From assembly GCA_035526505.1 (NCBI GenBank), contig DATLCF010000002.1, positions 310,001 to 374,000 on the forward strand: a stretch of 64,000 bases of DNA, given 5' to 3'. Under the pieces are notes generated by a model. The model was given only the letters and a program-made list of their open reading frames with translations. It was not told the DNA's origin and did not search any database. Below, one piece after another: positions 33,361 through 43,270 of this stretch. The DNA is from DATLCF01 sp035526505. Its GTDB lineage: Bacteria; Patescibacteriota; Saccharimonadia; Saccharimonadales; UBA4665. The stretch's first letter is position 1; each line of letters begins with the position of its first letter. The position numbers and the translations under genes were made by a program.

Positions 33361-35010
33361 TTAAAATTCTTTGCGGATGTGGCTAAAGCTGTAGTCCCAG
33401 TTGGCATCGGATTTTTTGTGCGGGTTAAAGATGTTTTGCGGGTCAAAAATATGTTTGGTTTGGCGAAACAGTTTGACTATTTCGCGGCCGAATTGCTGCT
33501 CCAGCCAGGGCCCACGTACCAACCCATCGTTGTGTTCGCCGCTTAAAGACCCATGGTATTTCAGCACTAGTTCGTCCACTTCTTTCATGGCCGGTAACAA
33601 TTTGGCACGTTCCTTGGGGTCTTCGATTTTCATAAGCGGAATAATATGGAAATTACCGTCGCCCATATGCCCTGCAATGGTAGCCAACAGATTATATTTC
33701 TTAATAATTTTGCGAATGCGCGGCAAAAACTCGGTTAGATACTGCGGATTGACTACCAGGTCATCGATGAATGGGGCAGTGTGCTTGTCTTTTACCTTAC
33801 TGCGCAGCAGGTTAAAGCTTTGGCGGCGCATAATCCAAAACTTTTGACTGCTGGCAGCGCTGGGGTCGCGCTCCATGGCCATATGGTAGCCGCGCAGGTC
33901 ATGCTTCATAGCATTAATTTTCTGTTCGACTTCTTCTTGGGTTTGGCCGTTAAATTCGATCATTAAAATAAGTTTAGGAATGCCGCGCAGTAGCATAAAA
34001 CCGTCGGGGATCAGGCTAAACATCAGCTTCACCAACCCCCAGTTACCTAAATATTTGCGGAAACTGGGCAGAAAGCGAATGGACAAATACAACGTGTGGT
34101 CATCAAACGATTCGAAAGTTGCCGGTTTATGTTCCAGCACTTTTGGGATAATTTCGCCTAAGGGGCGGATGTCTTTTAAAAAACACACCAGCAGGCCAGT
34201 GTAGGGACGCGTGGGTACCAACCGGAACTTGATGTCGGTGGTTAGCCCCAAGGTGCCCTGGCTGCCCACAATCAGCTTGCACAGGTCAAACACGCCCGTG
34301 TCGCGGTCCCAAACATCCCACAAGTTGTAGCCCATAGAATTTTTGGTTACCTGGGGTTTGGCGGCTTTAATTTGGTCGTAATGTTTTTCGATTAATTCGA
34401 ACAATTGCTTATACACGCGGCCTTCAAAATCTTTTTGGGCCATTTTTTTAACCAGCTCGCGTTTGTTAAGCGGCTTAACCGTATATTCGTTGCCGTCGGC
34501 AAATACTACCTTTAGTTCTGTAACAAAATTTTCGGTTTTGCCGTATTCCAGCGATTTTTCGCCGCCAGAGTTGTTATTTACCATGCCGCCAATGGTGCAC
34601 AGGTCGCGGCTGGCCGGGTAGCTGGGCATAATTGCCTGGTGCTGTAGGCTGGCTTTTTCGAAATCGCGGTAAAACACGCCGGGCTGGGCATGGCCCTCTA
34701 CAGCGCTGGTATGCTCAATATTGATAAAATGTTTGTTAAAGTCCACAATAACCGAATCGTTCACTGCGCCGCCCGACATATCCGTGCCCGCTGACCGACC
34801 GGTCAGCGATAAGTGGGGCATGGTCTTCTTCTTTTCGGTGGCCAAGGCAATCAGCACTTGCACGTCTTTGCTGTCTTTGGGACAGACAATTAACTGCGGC
34901 TTGATCTCGAACAAACTGGCATCATGACTGTACAACTCCAGCTTTTCGGCCGAGTCTTCTATCTCGCCCTTGAACCCCTTAGTTGCAAGGGCTTGTTTAA
35001 AATCGTCCAT
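33361..35010 (-). CDS. FAD-linked oxidase, D-lactate/glycolate dehydrogenase (GlcD/Dld) type
   Basis: A 549-residue flavoprotein predicted to oxidise a 2-hydroxy acid such as D-lactate and pass electrons to quinone or another acceptor. The PCMH-type FAD domain (about 35-230) shows LTGRSAGTDMSGGAV and SRDLCTIGGMVNNNSGGEKS. The C-terminal cap domain has the metal-site histidines in GHMGDGNFHII and the GEHNDGLVRGPWL signature. There is no fused or adjacent GlcF-like iron-sulfur subunit. It is divergent from the next gene with 74 bases between starts. Confidence 0.88.
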   Translation of the reverse strand: MDDFKQALATKGFKGEIEDSAEKLELYSHDASLFEIKPQLIVCPKDSKDVQVLIALATEKKKTMPHLSLTGRSAGTDMSGGAVNDSVIVDFNKHFINIEHTSAVEGHAQPGVFYRDFEKASLQHQAIMPSYPASRDLCTIGGMVNNNSGGEKSLEYGKTENFVTELKVVFADGNEYTVKPLNKRELVKKMAQKDFEGRVYKQLFELIEKHYDQIKAAKPQVTKNSMGYNLWDVWDRDTGVFDLCKLIVGSQGTLGLTTDIKFRLVPTRPYTGLLVCFLKDIRPLGEIIPKVLEHKPATFESFDDHTLYLSIRFLPSFRKYLGNWGLVKLMFSLIPDGFMLLRGIPKLILMIEFNGQTQEEVEQKINAMKHDLRGYHMAMERDPSAASSQKFWIMRRQSFNLLRSKVKDKHTAPFIDDLVVNPQYLTEFLPRIRKIIKKYNLLATIAGHMGDGNFHIIPLMKIEDPKERAKLLPAMKEVDELVLKYHGSLSGEHNDGLVRGPWLEQQFGREIVKLFRQTKHIFDPQNIFNPHKKSDANWDYSFSHIRKEF

Positions 35011-35084
35011 GCTATAAGCTTAAGCGTTCTGCCGGTACGCCGCAAGTTACTGAACCCATTTCATAATATGCCTATTGTGGTAGT

Positions 35085-35825
35085 ATGGTCATAGAGCGTA
35101 TATTTGTGCTAGCCAGAGAGGATGCGCCGGTGAATGAGAAAGCCATATCCTTATTCTCGTCTCAATCAGAATTTACCCATGGCCAGACATTTGCCACTGA
35201 ACTCTTAGCACAAACTATCCTACCTACGGCGACAGAATTTGTCAGCCAGCTTGAACCCGACGAAGCAGATTATTTATGGTGGGAATTAGCAGTACGAGGG
35301 GCAGAACCCCAGACACAAGTTAGACTCGGCGAAACGGTTAACCCGGAAGACCTTGCGTCGCATGTCGCCCAATACGTTGTCGGCTGTGTTGGCTCTTTGC
35401 AACCCGCGCCTACTCACAGTGATGAAGTACTGCATAATCTCCAGCTTGCTCTGCAAGATGGACCTACCGATAGTGGCACTACTATTAAAATCACCACAGA
35501 AACAGAAGCAGCCCACAGGGCCGAGCAGCTTGCGCAATATCAACTCTTCGCACTCGTAGTCACGGTGCTGGCCCTTAGGCATGCGATTGAAAACAAACAA
35601 GTACATGCCAAGCTCTCTAACAATGTCCGGCAACAAATTTTAGGCATATTTGACGCCGAGACTCAGCCCGGCCAAGCAGCCAAGTCAGACCACCGTGGGC
35701 GTTCTTTAGCCGAAATAGTACTTCGTAACTATGACGAACAATACCACCGGCCACATGCCAGGCACACCAACCGCCGCTTTCGACAGAAGTCCAAACAGTT
35801 GCAGTCAAAGGATGAAGCGGCCTAG
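35085..35825 (+). CDS. Unrecognised acidic soluble protein (246 aa)
   Basis: I do not recognise this protein. It has no membrane segment, is helical and Glu/Gln-rich in its N-terminal 200 residues (LEPDEADYLWWELAVRGAEP is its most distinctive part) and ends in a basic His/Arg-rich tail (YHRPHARHTNRRFRQKSKQ). TATTGT lies 6 bases before the ATG, so the mRNA is probably leaderless. The following gene is convergent. The acidic body and basic tail resemble small nucleic-acid-associated proteins, but that is only an impression. Confidence 0.55.
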   Translation: MVIERIFVLAREDAPVNEKAISLFSSQSEFTHGQTFATELLAQTILPTATEFVSQLEPDEADYLWWELAVRGAEPQTQVRLGETVNPEDLASHVAQYVVGCVGSLQPAPTHSDEVLHNLQLALQDGPTDSGTTIKITTETEAAHRAEQLAQYQLFALVVTVLALRHAIENKQVHAKLSNNVRQQILGIFDAETQPGQAAKSDHRGRSLAEIVLRNYDEQYHRPHARHTNRRFRQKSKQLQSKDEAA

Positions 35826-35868
35826 AAAACTACCCACCATAATGGCGGCAAGTCATCTGCGAGTATCC

Positions 35869-37020
35869 TTATGCCTCCTGACCGTTTAGGTCAGGATAAC
35901 CGTTACTCATGACCATCGTATTAAGTGTCCAATCATGGCTATCGGCATGTACGCGGGTAACGAATGCGAGCTTCTCTTCGTCAAGTTCATCTGCGGCGCC
36001 AATTGTATCCATTTCCATTTCGCCCACTCTATATCGAATATCACCCTCGGGTAACTTATCAGCCAAAACAAATCCAACCTGTCCTGTTGCGCGATAGCCC
36101 AACGGCGGCTCATACGACTCCAGCATTGTTCTGAAGGCTTCCATGGTTTCTGGAAGATCAGTATCAACTACTATGCCCGCGCTATTGAATTGCTCCTCTG
36201 TGGCATTCAACATCGGATCTGCCTCGCTGTTATTTGCATTAAGTTGCATTAGCACTGTACCGGGCTGATCCACGGCATTAACGGCAACATTCGCCATTCG
36301 TGATACCGGAAGCAGATGAGGGGCGAGTACTAAAAGGGCCAGACGAGATACACCCCGCTCTTGCATAGATGCGGCCAGACTCCCACGTACCAAGTCCCAG
36401 TGTTGATACAATTCACCATCCAGCATTGTTTCTACTGTAGTCTTTGCGCTTTTTGCCTGGACTTCTTGCTCTTCTTTTGGCCATTCGGTTATTTTTACGG
36501 GATAGCCGGCAAGCGCATCTACAAACCGGCCATATAGGCTGGCAGCAACGTCGTGCATCGTGCTAACTTCCGCCACCATATGCACCGCAGCTTCTGGCAG
36601 TGGAATAGTTGTATCGTTAAGATCAGGGGCGGGTTCAGTACCGTTGCTTTCCCAAACATTGGCCGCCGTTATTGTGGATCGTCCCAATCTTCGGTAGGCA
36701 GGAGCGCTTTCGGCCAAACAACTTGCCACAAATCCCGCCTCAAAAGGTGATAGCGAAGGTAACTCGCCCTCGTTATCACGATAGGAGCGTAACCTTTCAA
36801 ATACATCACCAGCTTTACGAACCACATTCCGTGCCGTGGCGATATTTAATCCTACTCCCGATTCTGGTAACTCAAAAGGGTCGGCTATACTTTCTTTAGA
36901 TAATTGCCTTCTAAATGTACCGTCTACCGCACGCATAAGAAGCAAGGCTTCATCAATAGTAAAGTCAACCACTACTTCTGTTTCCGGTGACTGGGCCGGT
37001 ACTTCAGGTGTCATTGTCAT
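35869..37020 (-). CDS. Unrecognised acidic soluble protein (383 aa)
   Basis: A 383-residue protein without membrane segments or cysteine clusters. It is acidic throughout and mostly helical in its first 200 residues; the C-terminal third is beta-rich (IRYRVGEMEMDTIG). I could not match it to a family. The ATG at 37020 is followed by a second in-frame ATG two codons on. It is convergent with the 246-residue gene and divergent from NDH-2. The codon choice looks like that of its neighbours. Confidence 0.55.
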   Translation of the reverse strand: MTMTPEVPAQSPETEVVVDFTIDEALLLMRAVDGTFRRQLSKESIADPFELPESGVGLNIATARNVVRKAGDVFERLRSYRDNEGELPSLSPFEAGFVASCLAESAPAYRRLGRSTITAANVWESNGTEPAPDLNDTTIPLPEAAVHMVAEVSTMHDVAASLYGRFVDALAGYPVKITEWPKEEQEVQAKSAKTTVETMLDGELYQHWDLVRGSLAASMQERGVSRLALLVLAPHLLPVSRMANVAVNAVDQPGTVLMQLNANNSEADPMLNATEEQFNSAGIVVDTDLPETMEAFRTMLESYEPPLGYRATGQVGFVLADKLPEGDIRYRVGEMEMDTIGAADELDEEKLAFVTRVHADSHDWTLNTMVMSNGYPDLNGQEA

Positions 37021-37156
37021 AGTAGAGCAAATTTATTTAATACTTATATTACCATAAAAATTATTCAATTGCAATGAAATGTTCTATACAAAAAACGGAA
37101 CATATGTTGTAACAGTTATTTCTTCTTGAATCCTGGCCAACTGTCCATGCTTGTGG

Positions 37157-37162
37157 TTAAAT
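37157..37162 (+). promoter_or_regulatory. -10 box of the NDH-2 gene
   Basis: TTAAAT is 7 bases before the ATG at 37170. This spacing favours 37170 as the start over an ATG at 37161 that lies within the box. Confidence 0.45.
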
Positions 37163-37169
37163 GCAAACT

Positions 37170-38363
37170 ATGAGCAAAAAGAAAATTCTTATTGTAGGTG
37201 GTGGATTTGCCGGCATTAAAACGGCGTTGGATTTGACCAAGCACAGCGAGCACTTTGATATTACGCTGTTGTCCAATAATATGCACTTCCGTTATAACCC
37301 TACGCTGTTCCACACAGCTACCGGTGGCTTACGGGTGCAGTCCGACATTCCACTGGAGGATATTTTTAAAGACAAGGCGGTTACGTTAGTAACGGGCGAG
37401 GCCACCACACTGGACCGCCAAGCCAAAACCATTAAAACAAAAGATGGCAAAAGCTACCGCTACGATACGTTGGTATTGGCCCTGGGCATGGTTACTAATT
37501 ACTTTGGCATTAAGGGCCTGGACAAATACTCGTATGGCATAAAAAGCGTGGACGAAGCCGAACGGCTTAAAAAGCACTTGCATCAGCAGCTCATCGAAGA
37601 CAAGCGGCCCGACCTGAACTACATTATTGTGGGTGGCGGCCCCACCGGCATTGAACTGGCCGGGGCATTACCCGAATACCTGCACCGCATTATGAAAGCA
37701 CACAGCGTTAAAGACCGTAAGGTGCATATTGAGCTAATAGAGGCCGCGCCACAGCTAGTGCCGCGTATGCCTAAGCGTGTAGGCGCTATGATAAGCCGCC
37801 AATTGCGCCGCCTGGGCATTGCTGTCATGTTAGGCAAAGCCGTCCAGGGCGAAACTGCCGACGCGTTAATGGTAGATGGCAGACCGCTGCCCAGCCACAC
37901 TGTGGTATGGACTGCGGGGCAGGCCAATTCACCTTTTTATAAAGCAAATAATTTCAAACTGACCGATCGCGGCAAAGTAATCGTTAACGAACATCTGCAG
38001 GCCGAACCAAATATTTTTGTACTCGGCGATAACAATAATACCGAATTTAGTGGTATGGCACAAACCGCTTTATACGATGGCAAGTTCACAGCCAACCACA
38101 TTGTACGCAGTAATTTGCAGATGGCTACGCCTGCGTACAAACCTAAAAAACCAGTATATGTGCTACCGGCCGGACCGGGGTGGGCAGCAGTGCAGTGGGG
38201 TAATTTCCAGTTCTTTGGGCGCGTAGGCTGGGGCCTGCGCCAAGCAGCCGACTGGATTGGCTTTCACGATCTGGAACCCTGGTGGAAAGCCAGCCAACAA
38301 TGGATGACCGAATTCGGCGAAGAAGAAGACTGCCCGACCTGCAGTAGCAAAAAAGTTTCTTAG
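37170..38363 (+). CDS. ndh: Type II NADH:quinone oxidoreductase
   Basis: A 397-residue single-subunit flavoprotein that oxidises NADH and reduces quinone at the inner face of the membrane without pumping protons. The FAD-binding motif ILIVGGGFAGIKTAL starts at residue 5; the NADH-binding motif YIIVGGGPTGIELAGAL is near 155. FAD-contact motif VWTAGQ and LGDNN near 290 are also present. The C-terminus has an amphipathic stretch for membrane contact. With the ATP synthase and the FAD-linked oxidase in this window it hints at a short respiratory chain. The end overlaps the convergent gene by four bases. Confidence 0.88.
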   Translation: MSKKKILIVGGGFAGIKTALDLTKHSEHFDITLLSNNMHFRYNPTLFHTATGGLRVQSDIPLEDIFKDKAVTLVTGEATTLDRQAKTIKTKDGKSYRYDTLVLALGMVTNYFGIKGLDKYSYGIKSVDEAERLKKHLHQQLIEDKRPDLNYIIVGGGPTGIELAGALPEYLHRIMKAHSVKDRKVHIELIEAAPQLVPRMPKRVGAMISRQLRRLGIAVMLGKAVQGETADALMVDGRPLPSHTVVWTAGQANSPFYKANNFKLTDRGKVIVNEHLQAEPNIFVLGDNNNTEFSGMAQTALYDGKFTANHIVRSNLQMATPAYKPKKPVYVLPAGPGWAAVQWGNFQFFGRVGWGLRQAADWIGFHDLEPWWKASQQWMTEFGEEEDCPTCSSKKVS

Positions 38364-39055
38364 GAGTCAGCTGCCCCTGCGGTATTCGCTGCTTGCAATG
38401 CGGCTGCAGCACCTTGGTCTACTTGTGCGAAAAGCCCCCGGGCGAGAGAATTAGCGGCGGGACTAGCCACTTCATTGTAAGGATACATGCATGCGCCTTT
38501 CATATTGCAATTCGTAGCCTCGGCAGAAGTTTGTCCCCCGGCATCTATGGCAGCCTTTTGAACTGCGGTAGTGTCCCCAATGGTTGACGTGGCACTCCAC
38601 CCCCATTTTCCAGTGTCATCCCGCCACACCGCATACTGCAAGGTGCCTTTGCCCCCAATGCCATAAGGTACTTTTACTGTTGCGGCTATCATATCACCTT
38701 TTTTTCCGCGCACGACCCAACAGGCCGAACCATTATTAAATTGTTGAGTCTGTACTGTCTGAGGCTGGGCAGCGGCATCTTCCCCAGATAGTTCAAGGCA
38801 TTTTTTGCCTATGCCTCGCGCCGTATCGGCTGCGGTTGCCGGGGTCAAAGTTTTTTCGCCACCAAAAAGAGTACCCGCAATGTCGGCCCCATAGGTGTGT
38901 ACTGCCATACCAGCCGCAGCTACAGCAACCACCGCACCTGTTATACCGCGTCCGCCGGGACGCAGTCGTGCTGTTCGCACAGAATCCACTGACGCCTCAT
39001 TACCGCTTGCGATAACATCTAGGGTACCAAAATTAACTTCCTCATGGCCACTCAT
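38360..39055 (-). CDS. Unrecognised single-pass membrane protein (231 aa)
   Basis: A cytoplasmic N-terminus of about 35 residues leads into one membrane segment (about 37-58, Ala/Val/Gly-rich) and an outer domain of about 170 residues. This contains a WVVRGKKGDMIAATV strand, a WRDDTGKWGWS turn and three cysteines near its start, middle and end. A GAGAGG site precedes the ATG and TATAGT lies further upstream. No known domain is evident. The gene is divergent from the helicase gene. Confidence 0.6.
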   Translation of the reverse strand: MSGHEEVNFGTLDVIASGNEASVDSVRTARLRPGGRGITGAVVAVAAAGMAVHTYGADIAGTLFGGEKTLTPATAADTARGIGKKCLELSGEDAAAQPQTVQTQQFNNGSACWVVRGKKGDMIAATVKVPYGIGGKGTLQYAVWRDDTGKWGWSATSTIGDTTAVQKAAIDAGGQTSAEATNCNMKGACMYPYNEVASPAANSLARGLFAQVDQGAAAALQAANTAGAADS

Positions 39056-39121
39056 GTGGATAATGTTCCTCTCGTTTAAGGTAACATACTATACCAAGTA
39101 GCTCCTTATCGTCAACTCCGT

Positions 39122-39127
39122 TACAAT
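39122..39127 (+). promoter_or_regulatory. -10 box of the helicase gene
   Basis: TACAAT, followed by AG, lies 10 bases before the ATG at 39138. Confidence 0.45.
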
Positions 39128-39137
39128 AGACACACAC

Positions 39138-42100
39138 ATGGGTGCATATAACGAGGTACTGGCAGGGCTTAACGCCCAACAAAAACAGGCGGTCGAACAC
39201 ATTGACGGGCCGGTATTGGTTATTGCCGGGCCGGGCACGGGCAAGACCCAGCTGTTGGGCGTGCGGGTGGCGCATATTTTGCAGGTAACCGACACGTTGC
39301 CGCAGAATATTTTGTGTTTGACCTTCACCGAAAACGGGGCCGAGAACATGCGCGAGCGCCTAACGCGCTTCATTGGCCGGGCAGCCTATGACGTAAATAT
39401 CAGCACCTATCACGCATTTGGTGGCGATCTGATCCGCCGTTTTCCCGAGGTCTTTGCCGAAACCAGGGCGGAAAACCCGGCCGATGAGCTCACCAAACGC
39501 CAAATTTTGCGCGAGATTATTGAAGGGCTAAGCTACCATAACCCCATCAAACAATCGCGCCACCATTTGGGCGACCTGATTAGTACCATTAGCGAAGTTA
39601 AACGCGCACTGCTGACCGACAAAGATCTGCGTGCCATTGCGGCCGAAAACGCCGGCTTTATTACGGCCGCCAACCAGGCCGTGCAAACTATTTTTAAAGA
39701 CTTTACCACTATGCCACGCAAGGTAGAGCTGGCTAAGCCACCGTTTGAACAGTTGCTGGATAGCTTGCAGGGCCTTATTCCGGATACCCCCGCCAACCCT
39801 CGTTTTGGCAGTCTGGCACGCATTGCCATGTTCGAACTGGCCGAAGCTATCCAAGCAGCCGACGATACCAACAAAACCAATACCCTAACCAAGTGGAAAA
39901 ACACCTGGCTGGCCAAAAATACCGACAACAAATTTATTTTTGACGGCGCCCTACAAAACCAACGCATCCAAGCCCTGGCCGATGTACTTGAACGCTACCA
40001 GGCCCAATTAGCCGAGCACGGCTGGTACGATTTTGATGATATGATTATCCGTGCTATTGCTGCGCTAGAGCAACATGCCGACCTACGCTATAGCCTACAG
40101 GAACAATACCTGTACATATTGCTTGACGAATTCCAGGACACCAACGCCGCTCAGCTACGCCTAGTGCAGCTGCTAAGTGACAACCCGGTGCACGAGGGCC
40201 GGCCCAACGTACTGGCCGTGGGCGATGACAACCAGGCAATTTACGCCTTCCAGGGCGCCCAATATTCCAACATGTTCGATTTTTACCAAATGTACCGCGA
40301 TGTAGCGGTTATTAGCTTGACCGAAAACTACCGCAGTACGCCGGATATTTTGCTTGCCGCCGGCAATATAGCCACACAAATAGAGGGCAAATTGGAACAG
40401 CATTTCGAAACCGACCAGCACATACAGCGCACCCTGCAGAGCGCCAATACCACACTGCCTAAGATCACCTTGGAACGCCGCGAATTTCTTAGCGATGTAG
40501 CCCAGTACGACTGGATCGCGCACGAAATCAAAGAGCTGATAGACAAGGGGACTGCGCCCAGCGAAATCGCGGTGCTGGCACCCAAACACAAACAGCTGGA
40601 ACCATTGGTGCCGTACCTGGCCGACCTTGGCGTGCCCATGCGCTACGAAAAGCGCGAAAACATTTTGGAAGCGCCGGTGGTGCGCCAATTACTGGCCATG
40701 AGCAAGTTGGTACTAGCGATTAATGCTCAAAACGATGGCCTAGCTAATGCGCTGTGGCCAGAGGTACTGAGCTTTGAGTTTTGGAATATCCCGGTTAGCG
40801 AACTGTGGCGGCTATCGTGGAAAATCAACGACGATCGCACGGCCTGGAGCAACGTATTGCTGGGCAGCGACAAGACGCATTTCCGCGAGCCAGCGCTGCT
40901 CCTGCTGGGCCTGGCAGGCAGGGTAGACACTGACACCTGCGAGCACCTGCTGGATTACCTAATCGGCACCGAGGAACTCGTTACCCACGAACCTACGATA
41001 CCTGCCGTGCGTTCGCCACTGCGCGCATTCTATACCGGGCCAGACGTGCAACATACCAATCCGGAACTGTTCTACGACACCATTTCGCACCTGACCGTCC
41101 TGCGCGCCAAGCTGCGTAGCTACGAAGCTACCCGCCAGGGTGCCATCAGTTTGCGCGACCTGATAGCATTTGTAAACATGTACCAGGCCGCGGACGAACG
41201 GCTGCTCAACACCAGCCCGTACAACCAACAGGCCGATGCCGTGCAACTAATGACTGTGTTTAAGGCCAAAGGCCTGGAATGGCAGCATGTCTTTTTGCCC
41301 AGCTGCCAGGACGATGTGTGGGGCGCCAGTGCTCGCGGCAACAGCAACAAGCTAACATTACCCGCCAACTTAACACCCGTTCGCCATGCCGGCGCCACCG
41401 ACGACGAACGCCTGCGCATTTTGTTTGTAGCCCTTACGCGCGCTAAGTTTGGCCTGCACCTGACCAGCTTTGCACGTACCTTCGCAGGCAAAACCACCAA
41501 GCACCTCAAATATCTGGACGAAGCCGAACAAACGGACGGCAGCTTTAAAAGCCTGGTTCTGCCCGAACACGCCCAAACCGTTATACCCAGCGACCACACC
41601 GCACCCACCTTGGCTTCCCTGGAGCTTAACTGGCGGCAGCGCCATGTAAACAGCCGTAATGTCACCAAATTAAAGGGCCTGCTAGGCAACCGCCTGGCCA
41701 AGTACCAATTAAGCCCCACGCATTTGACTGGGTTTATCGACTTGCAATACGGCGGGCCAGACGAGTTCTTTTTTAACACGCTATTGCGCTTTCCGCAGGC
41801 GCCCACAGCCGACAGCCAGTTTGGCAGCGCCATGCACGACACCCTGGAATGGCTACAACACCGCACTGACCAACAGGGCAGCGTACCCACCATTGCCGAC
41901 ACCATAAAACAGTTTGGCCTGCGCCTGCAAACCTATAAGCTTACCCCAACGCAGACAGCCCTGGAACAAGAACGGGGCGAAAAGGCCCTTAGCGCGTACC
42001 TGGCCGCACGCAGCCACATTTTTAAAGCTGGCGACAAGGCCGAGCACAATTTTAGAAACGAAAATGTGTTTGTTAACAACGTACACATGGCCGGCAAGGT

Positions 42101-42494
42101 GGACCGAATGGAAATCGACCACAAAGCCAAAACCATTACTGTGGTAGATTACAAAACCGGCAAAAGCTTTGCCCGCTGGACCTCTGACCCCAAACTGCAT
42201 AAATACCAGCTGCAGCTGTACTGCTACAAGTTATTAATAGACAACTCTCGCACCTACCGCGGTTACCAGGTAGAGCGTGGCCGCCTGGAATTCATCGAGC
42301 CCGACACCGACAACCGTATCCACACCCTGGAACTAACCTTCAAGGACGAACAAATTACCCATACCAAACAATTGCTGCAGGCCGTATGGCAACACATACA
42401 GCACCTGGATTTCCCGGATATCAGCAGCTACGACACCACGCTTACCGCTATAAAACAGTTCGAAGCCGATCTCATCAATACATACATAGGGTAG
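39138..42494 (+). CDS. UvrD/PcrA-family helicase with C-terminal RecB-like nuclease
   Basis: An 1118-residue superfamily 1A helicase. Walker A is AGPGTGKTQLLGV (about 31-43), Walker B is LLDEFQDTNAAQ and motif III is VGDDNQAIYAFQGA. Motifs IV-VI follow (SLTENYRSTPDIL, QLMTVFKAKGLEW, LRILFVALTRAK). The last 250 residues hold a PD-(D/E)XK nuclease of the Cas4/RecB type (GKVDRMEID, VVDYKTGK, YQLQLYCY). This layout serves recombinational DNA repair, like a single-chain AddA-type enzyme. No AddB partner is seen here. It is probably leaderless. Confidence 0.92.
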   Translation: MGAYNEVLAGLNAQQKQAVEHIDGPVLVIAGPGTGKTQLLGVRVAHILQVTDTLPQNILCLTFTENGAENMRERLTRFIGRAAYDVNISTYHAFGGDLIRRFPEVFAETRAENPADELTKRQILREIIEGLSYHNPIKQSRHHLGDLISTISEVKRALLTDKDLRAIAAENAGFITAANQAVQTIFKDFTTMPRKVELAKPPFEQLLDSLQGLIPDTPANPRFGSLARIAMFELAEAIQAADDTNKTNTLTKWKNTWLAKNTDNKFIFDGALQNQRIQALADVLERYQAQLAEHGWYDFDDMIIRAIAALEQHADLRYSLQEQYLYILLDEFQDTNAAQLRLVQLLSDNPVHEGRPNVLAVGDDNQAIYAFQGAQYSNMFDFYQMYRDVAVISLTENYRSTPDILLAAGNIATQIEGKLEQHFETDQHIQRTLQSANTTLPKITLERREFLSDVAQYDWIAHEIKELIDKGTAPSEIAVLAPKHKQLEPLVPYLADLGVPMRYEKRENILEAPVVRQLLAMSKLVLAINAQNDGLANALWPEVLSFEFWNIPVSELWRLSWKINDDRTAWSNVLLGSDKTHFREPALLLLGLAGRVDTDTCEHLLDYLIGTEELVTHEPTIPAVRSPLRAFYTGPDVQHTNPELFYDTISHLTVLRAKLRSYEATRQGAISLRDLIAFVNMYQAADERLLNTSPYNQQADAVQLMTVFKAKGLEWQHVFLPSCQDDVWGASARGNSNKLTLPANLTPVRHAGATDDERLRILFVALTRAKFGLHLTSFARTFAGKTTKHLKYLDEAEQTDGSFKSLVLPEHAQTVIPSDHTAPTLASLELNWRQRHVNSRNVTKLKGLLGNRLAKYQLSPTHLTGFIDLQYGGPDEFFFNTLLRFPQAPTADSQFGSAMHDTLEWLQHRTDQQGSVPTIADTIKQFGLRLQTYKLTPTQTALEQERGEKALSAYLAARSHIFKAGDKAEHNFRNENVFVNNVHMAGKVDRMEIDHKAKTITVVDYKTGKSFARWTSDPKLHKYQLQLYCYKLLIDNSRTYRGYQVERGRLEFIEPDTDNRIHTLELTFKDEQITHTKQLLQAVWQHIQHLDFPDISSYDTTLTAIKQFEADLINTYIG

Positions 42495-42508
42495 ACGGTT
42501 TTACCAAA

Positions 42509-42540
42509 TAAAAACCATCGCTCGAAAGCGATGGTTTTTA
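42509..42540 (+). terminator. Bidirectional terminator between helicase and aquaporin genes
   Basis: A perfect 14-bp stem with a CGAA loop has an A-rich 5' and T-rich 3' arm, serving both convergent genes. Confidence 0.85.
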
Positions 42541-42553
42541 GATAGATAAACTA

Positions 42554-43204
42554 CTACTTCTTTTTGCTGGCTTTGTCGGTTAGCTCGCTTGCCGGTGCAA
42601 ACAGCAGGCCATACAGGTTAAAGCCAATTACAGCGCCTAAGACCGGACCCAGCGCGTATGTGCCCCATACCCAACTGCGTACGCCAAGTGCTACTGCGGG
42701 GTTCAATAGGCCTGCACCGCCGGCAGAAGCTACCAAGACACCCAGGATAAGGGAAATGCCAACTACAGTGGCTGCTTTGGCAGTATCAAACTTTTGATAG
42801 ACAGCAGCAGCCCAGCCCAGGCTGAATACAAAGGCGCCAACCGTCTCGGCCACTAAAATGCGCGCTTGGTAATGACCGGCATTGTTCCAGTGCTGGTCAA
42901 CAAAGTAGGTGTACAGCATATAGGCTGCAGCACCACCCAATAGCTGGGCGGCAACATAGACCACTGCGGGTAGGGTTTTAACCTTGCGTGCCGTCCATAG
43001 GCCAATAGTAATGGCCGGGTTAAAGTGCGCACCAGATACTGCGCTTAGTGCCAGGGTCATACCCACCAGCACCAAACCGGCTGCCACGGCAACAAAATAG
43101 GGGATACCAATGGTGGACTTGCTAACGGCTAGCACCACCATGGTAAGTACCCCGGTACCCAAAAACTCCGCCACTATCATGGCGATCTTTTTTCTGTCAA
43201 ACAT
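42554..43204 (-). CDS. Aquaporin/MIP-family channel
   Basis: A 216-residue six-helix channel. Both half-helix NPA motifs are present, in SGAHFNPAITIG and GAGLLNPAVALG, with the usual internal duplication. The selectivity-filter arginine after the second NPA appears as GVRSWVWG, a few residues later than normal, so selectivity is uncertain. It may pass water or small neutral solutes. A GGAGG site precedes the ATG. Confidence 0.88.
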   Translation of the reverse strand: MFDRKKIAMIVAEFLGTGVLTMVVLAVSKSTIGIPYFVAVAAGLVLVGMTLALSAVSGAHFNPAITIGLWTARKVKTLPAVVYVAAQLLGGAAAYMLYTYFVDQHWNNAGHYQARILVAETVGAFVFSLGWAAAVYQKFDTAKAATVVGISLILGVLVASAGGAGLLNPAVALGVRSWVWGTYALGPVLGAVIGFNLYGLLFAPASELTDKASKKK

Positions 43205-43270
43205 ATACCCTCCGTACTATTTTTTACTTGTTATCACAAGCGTAGCCTAAACACTCTTGCTTGTAAAGAG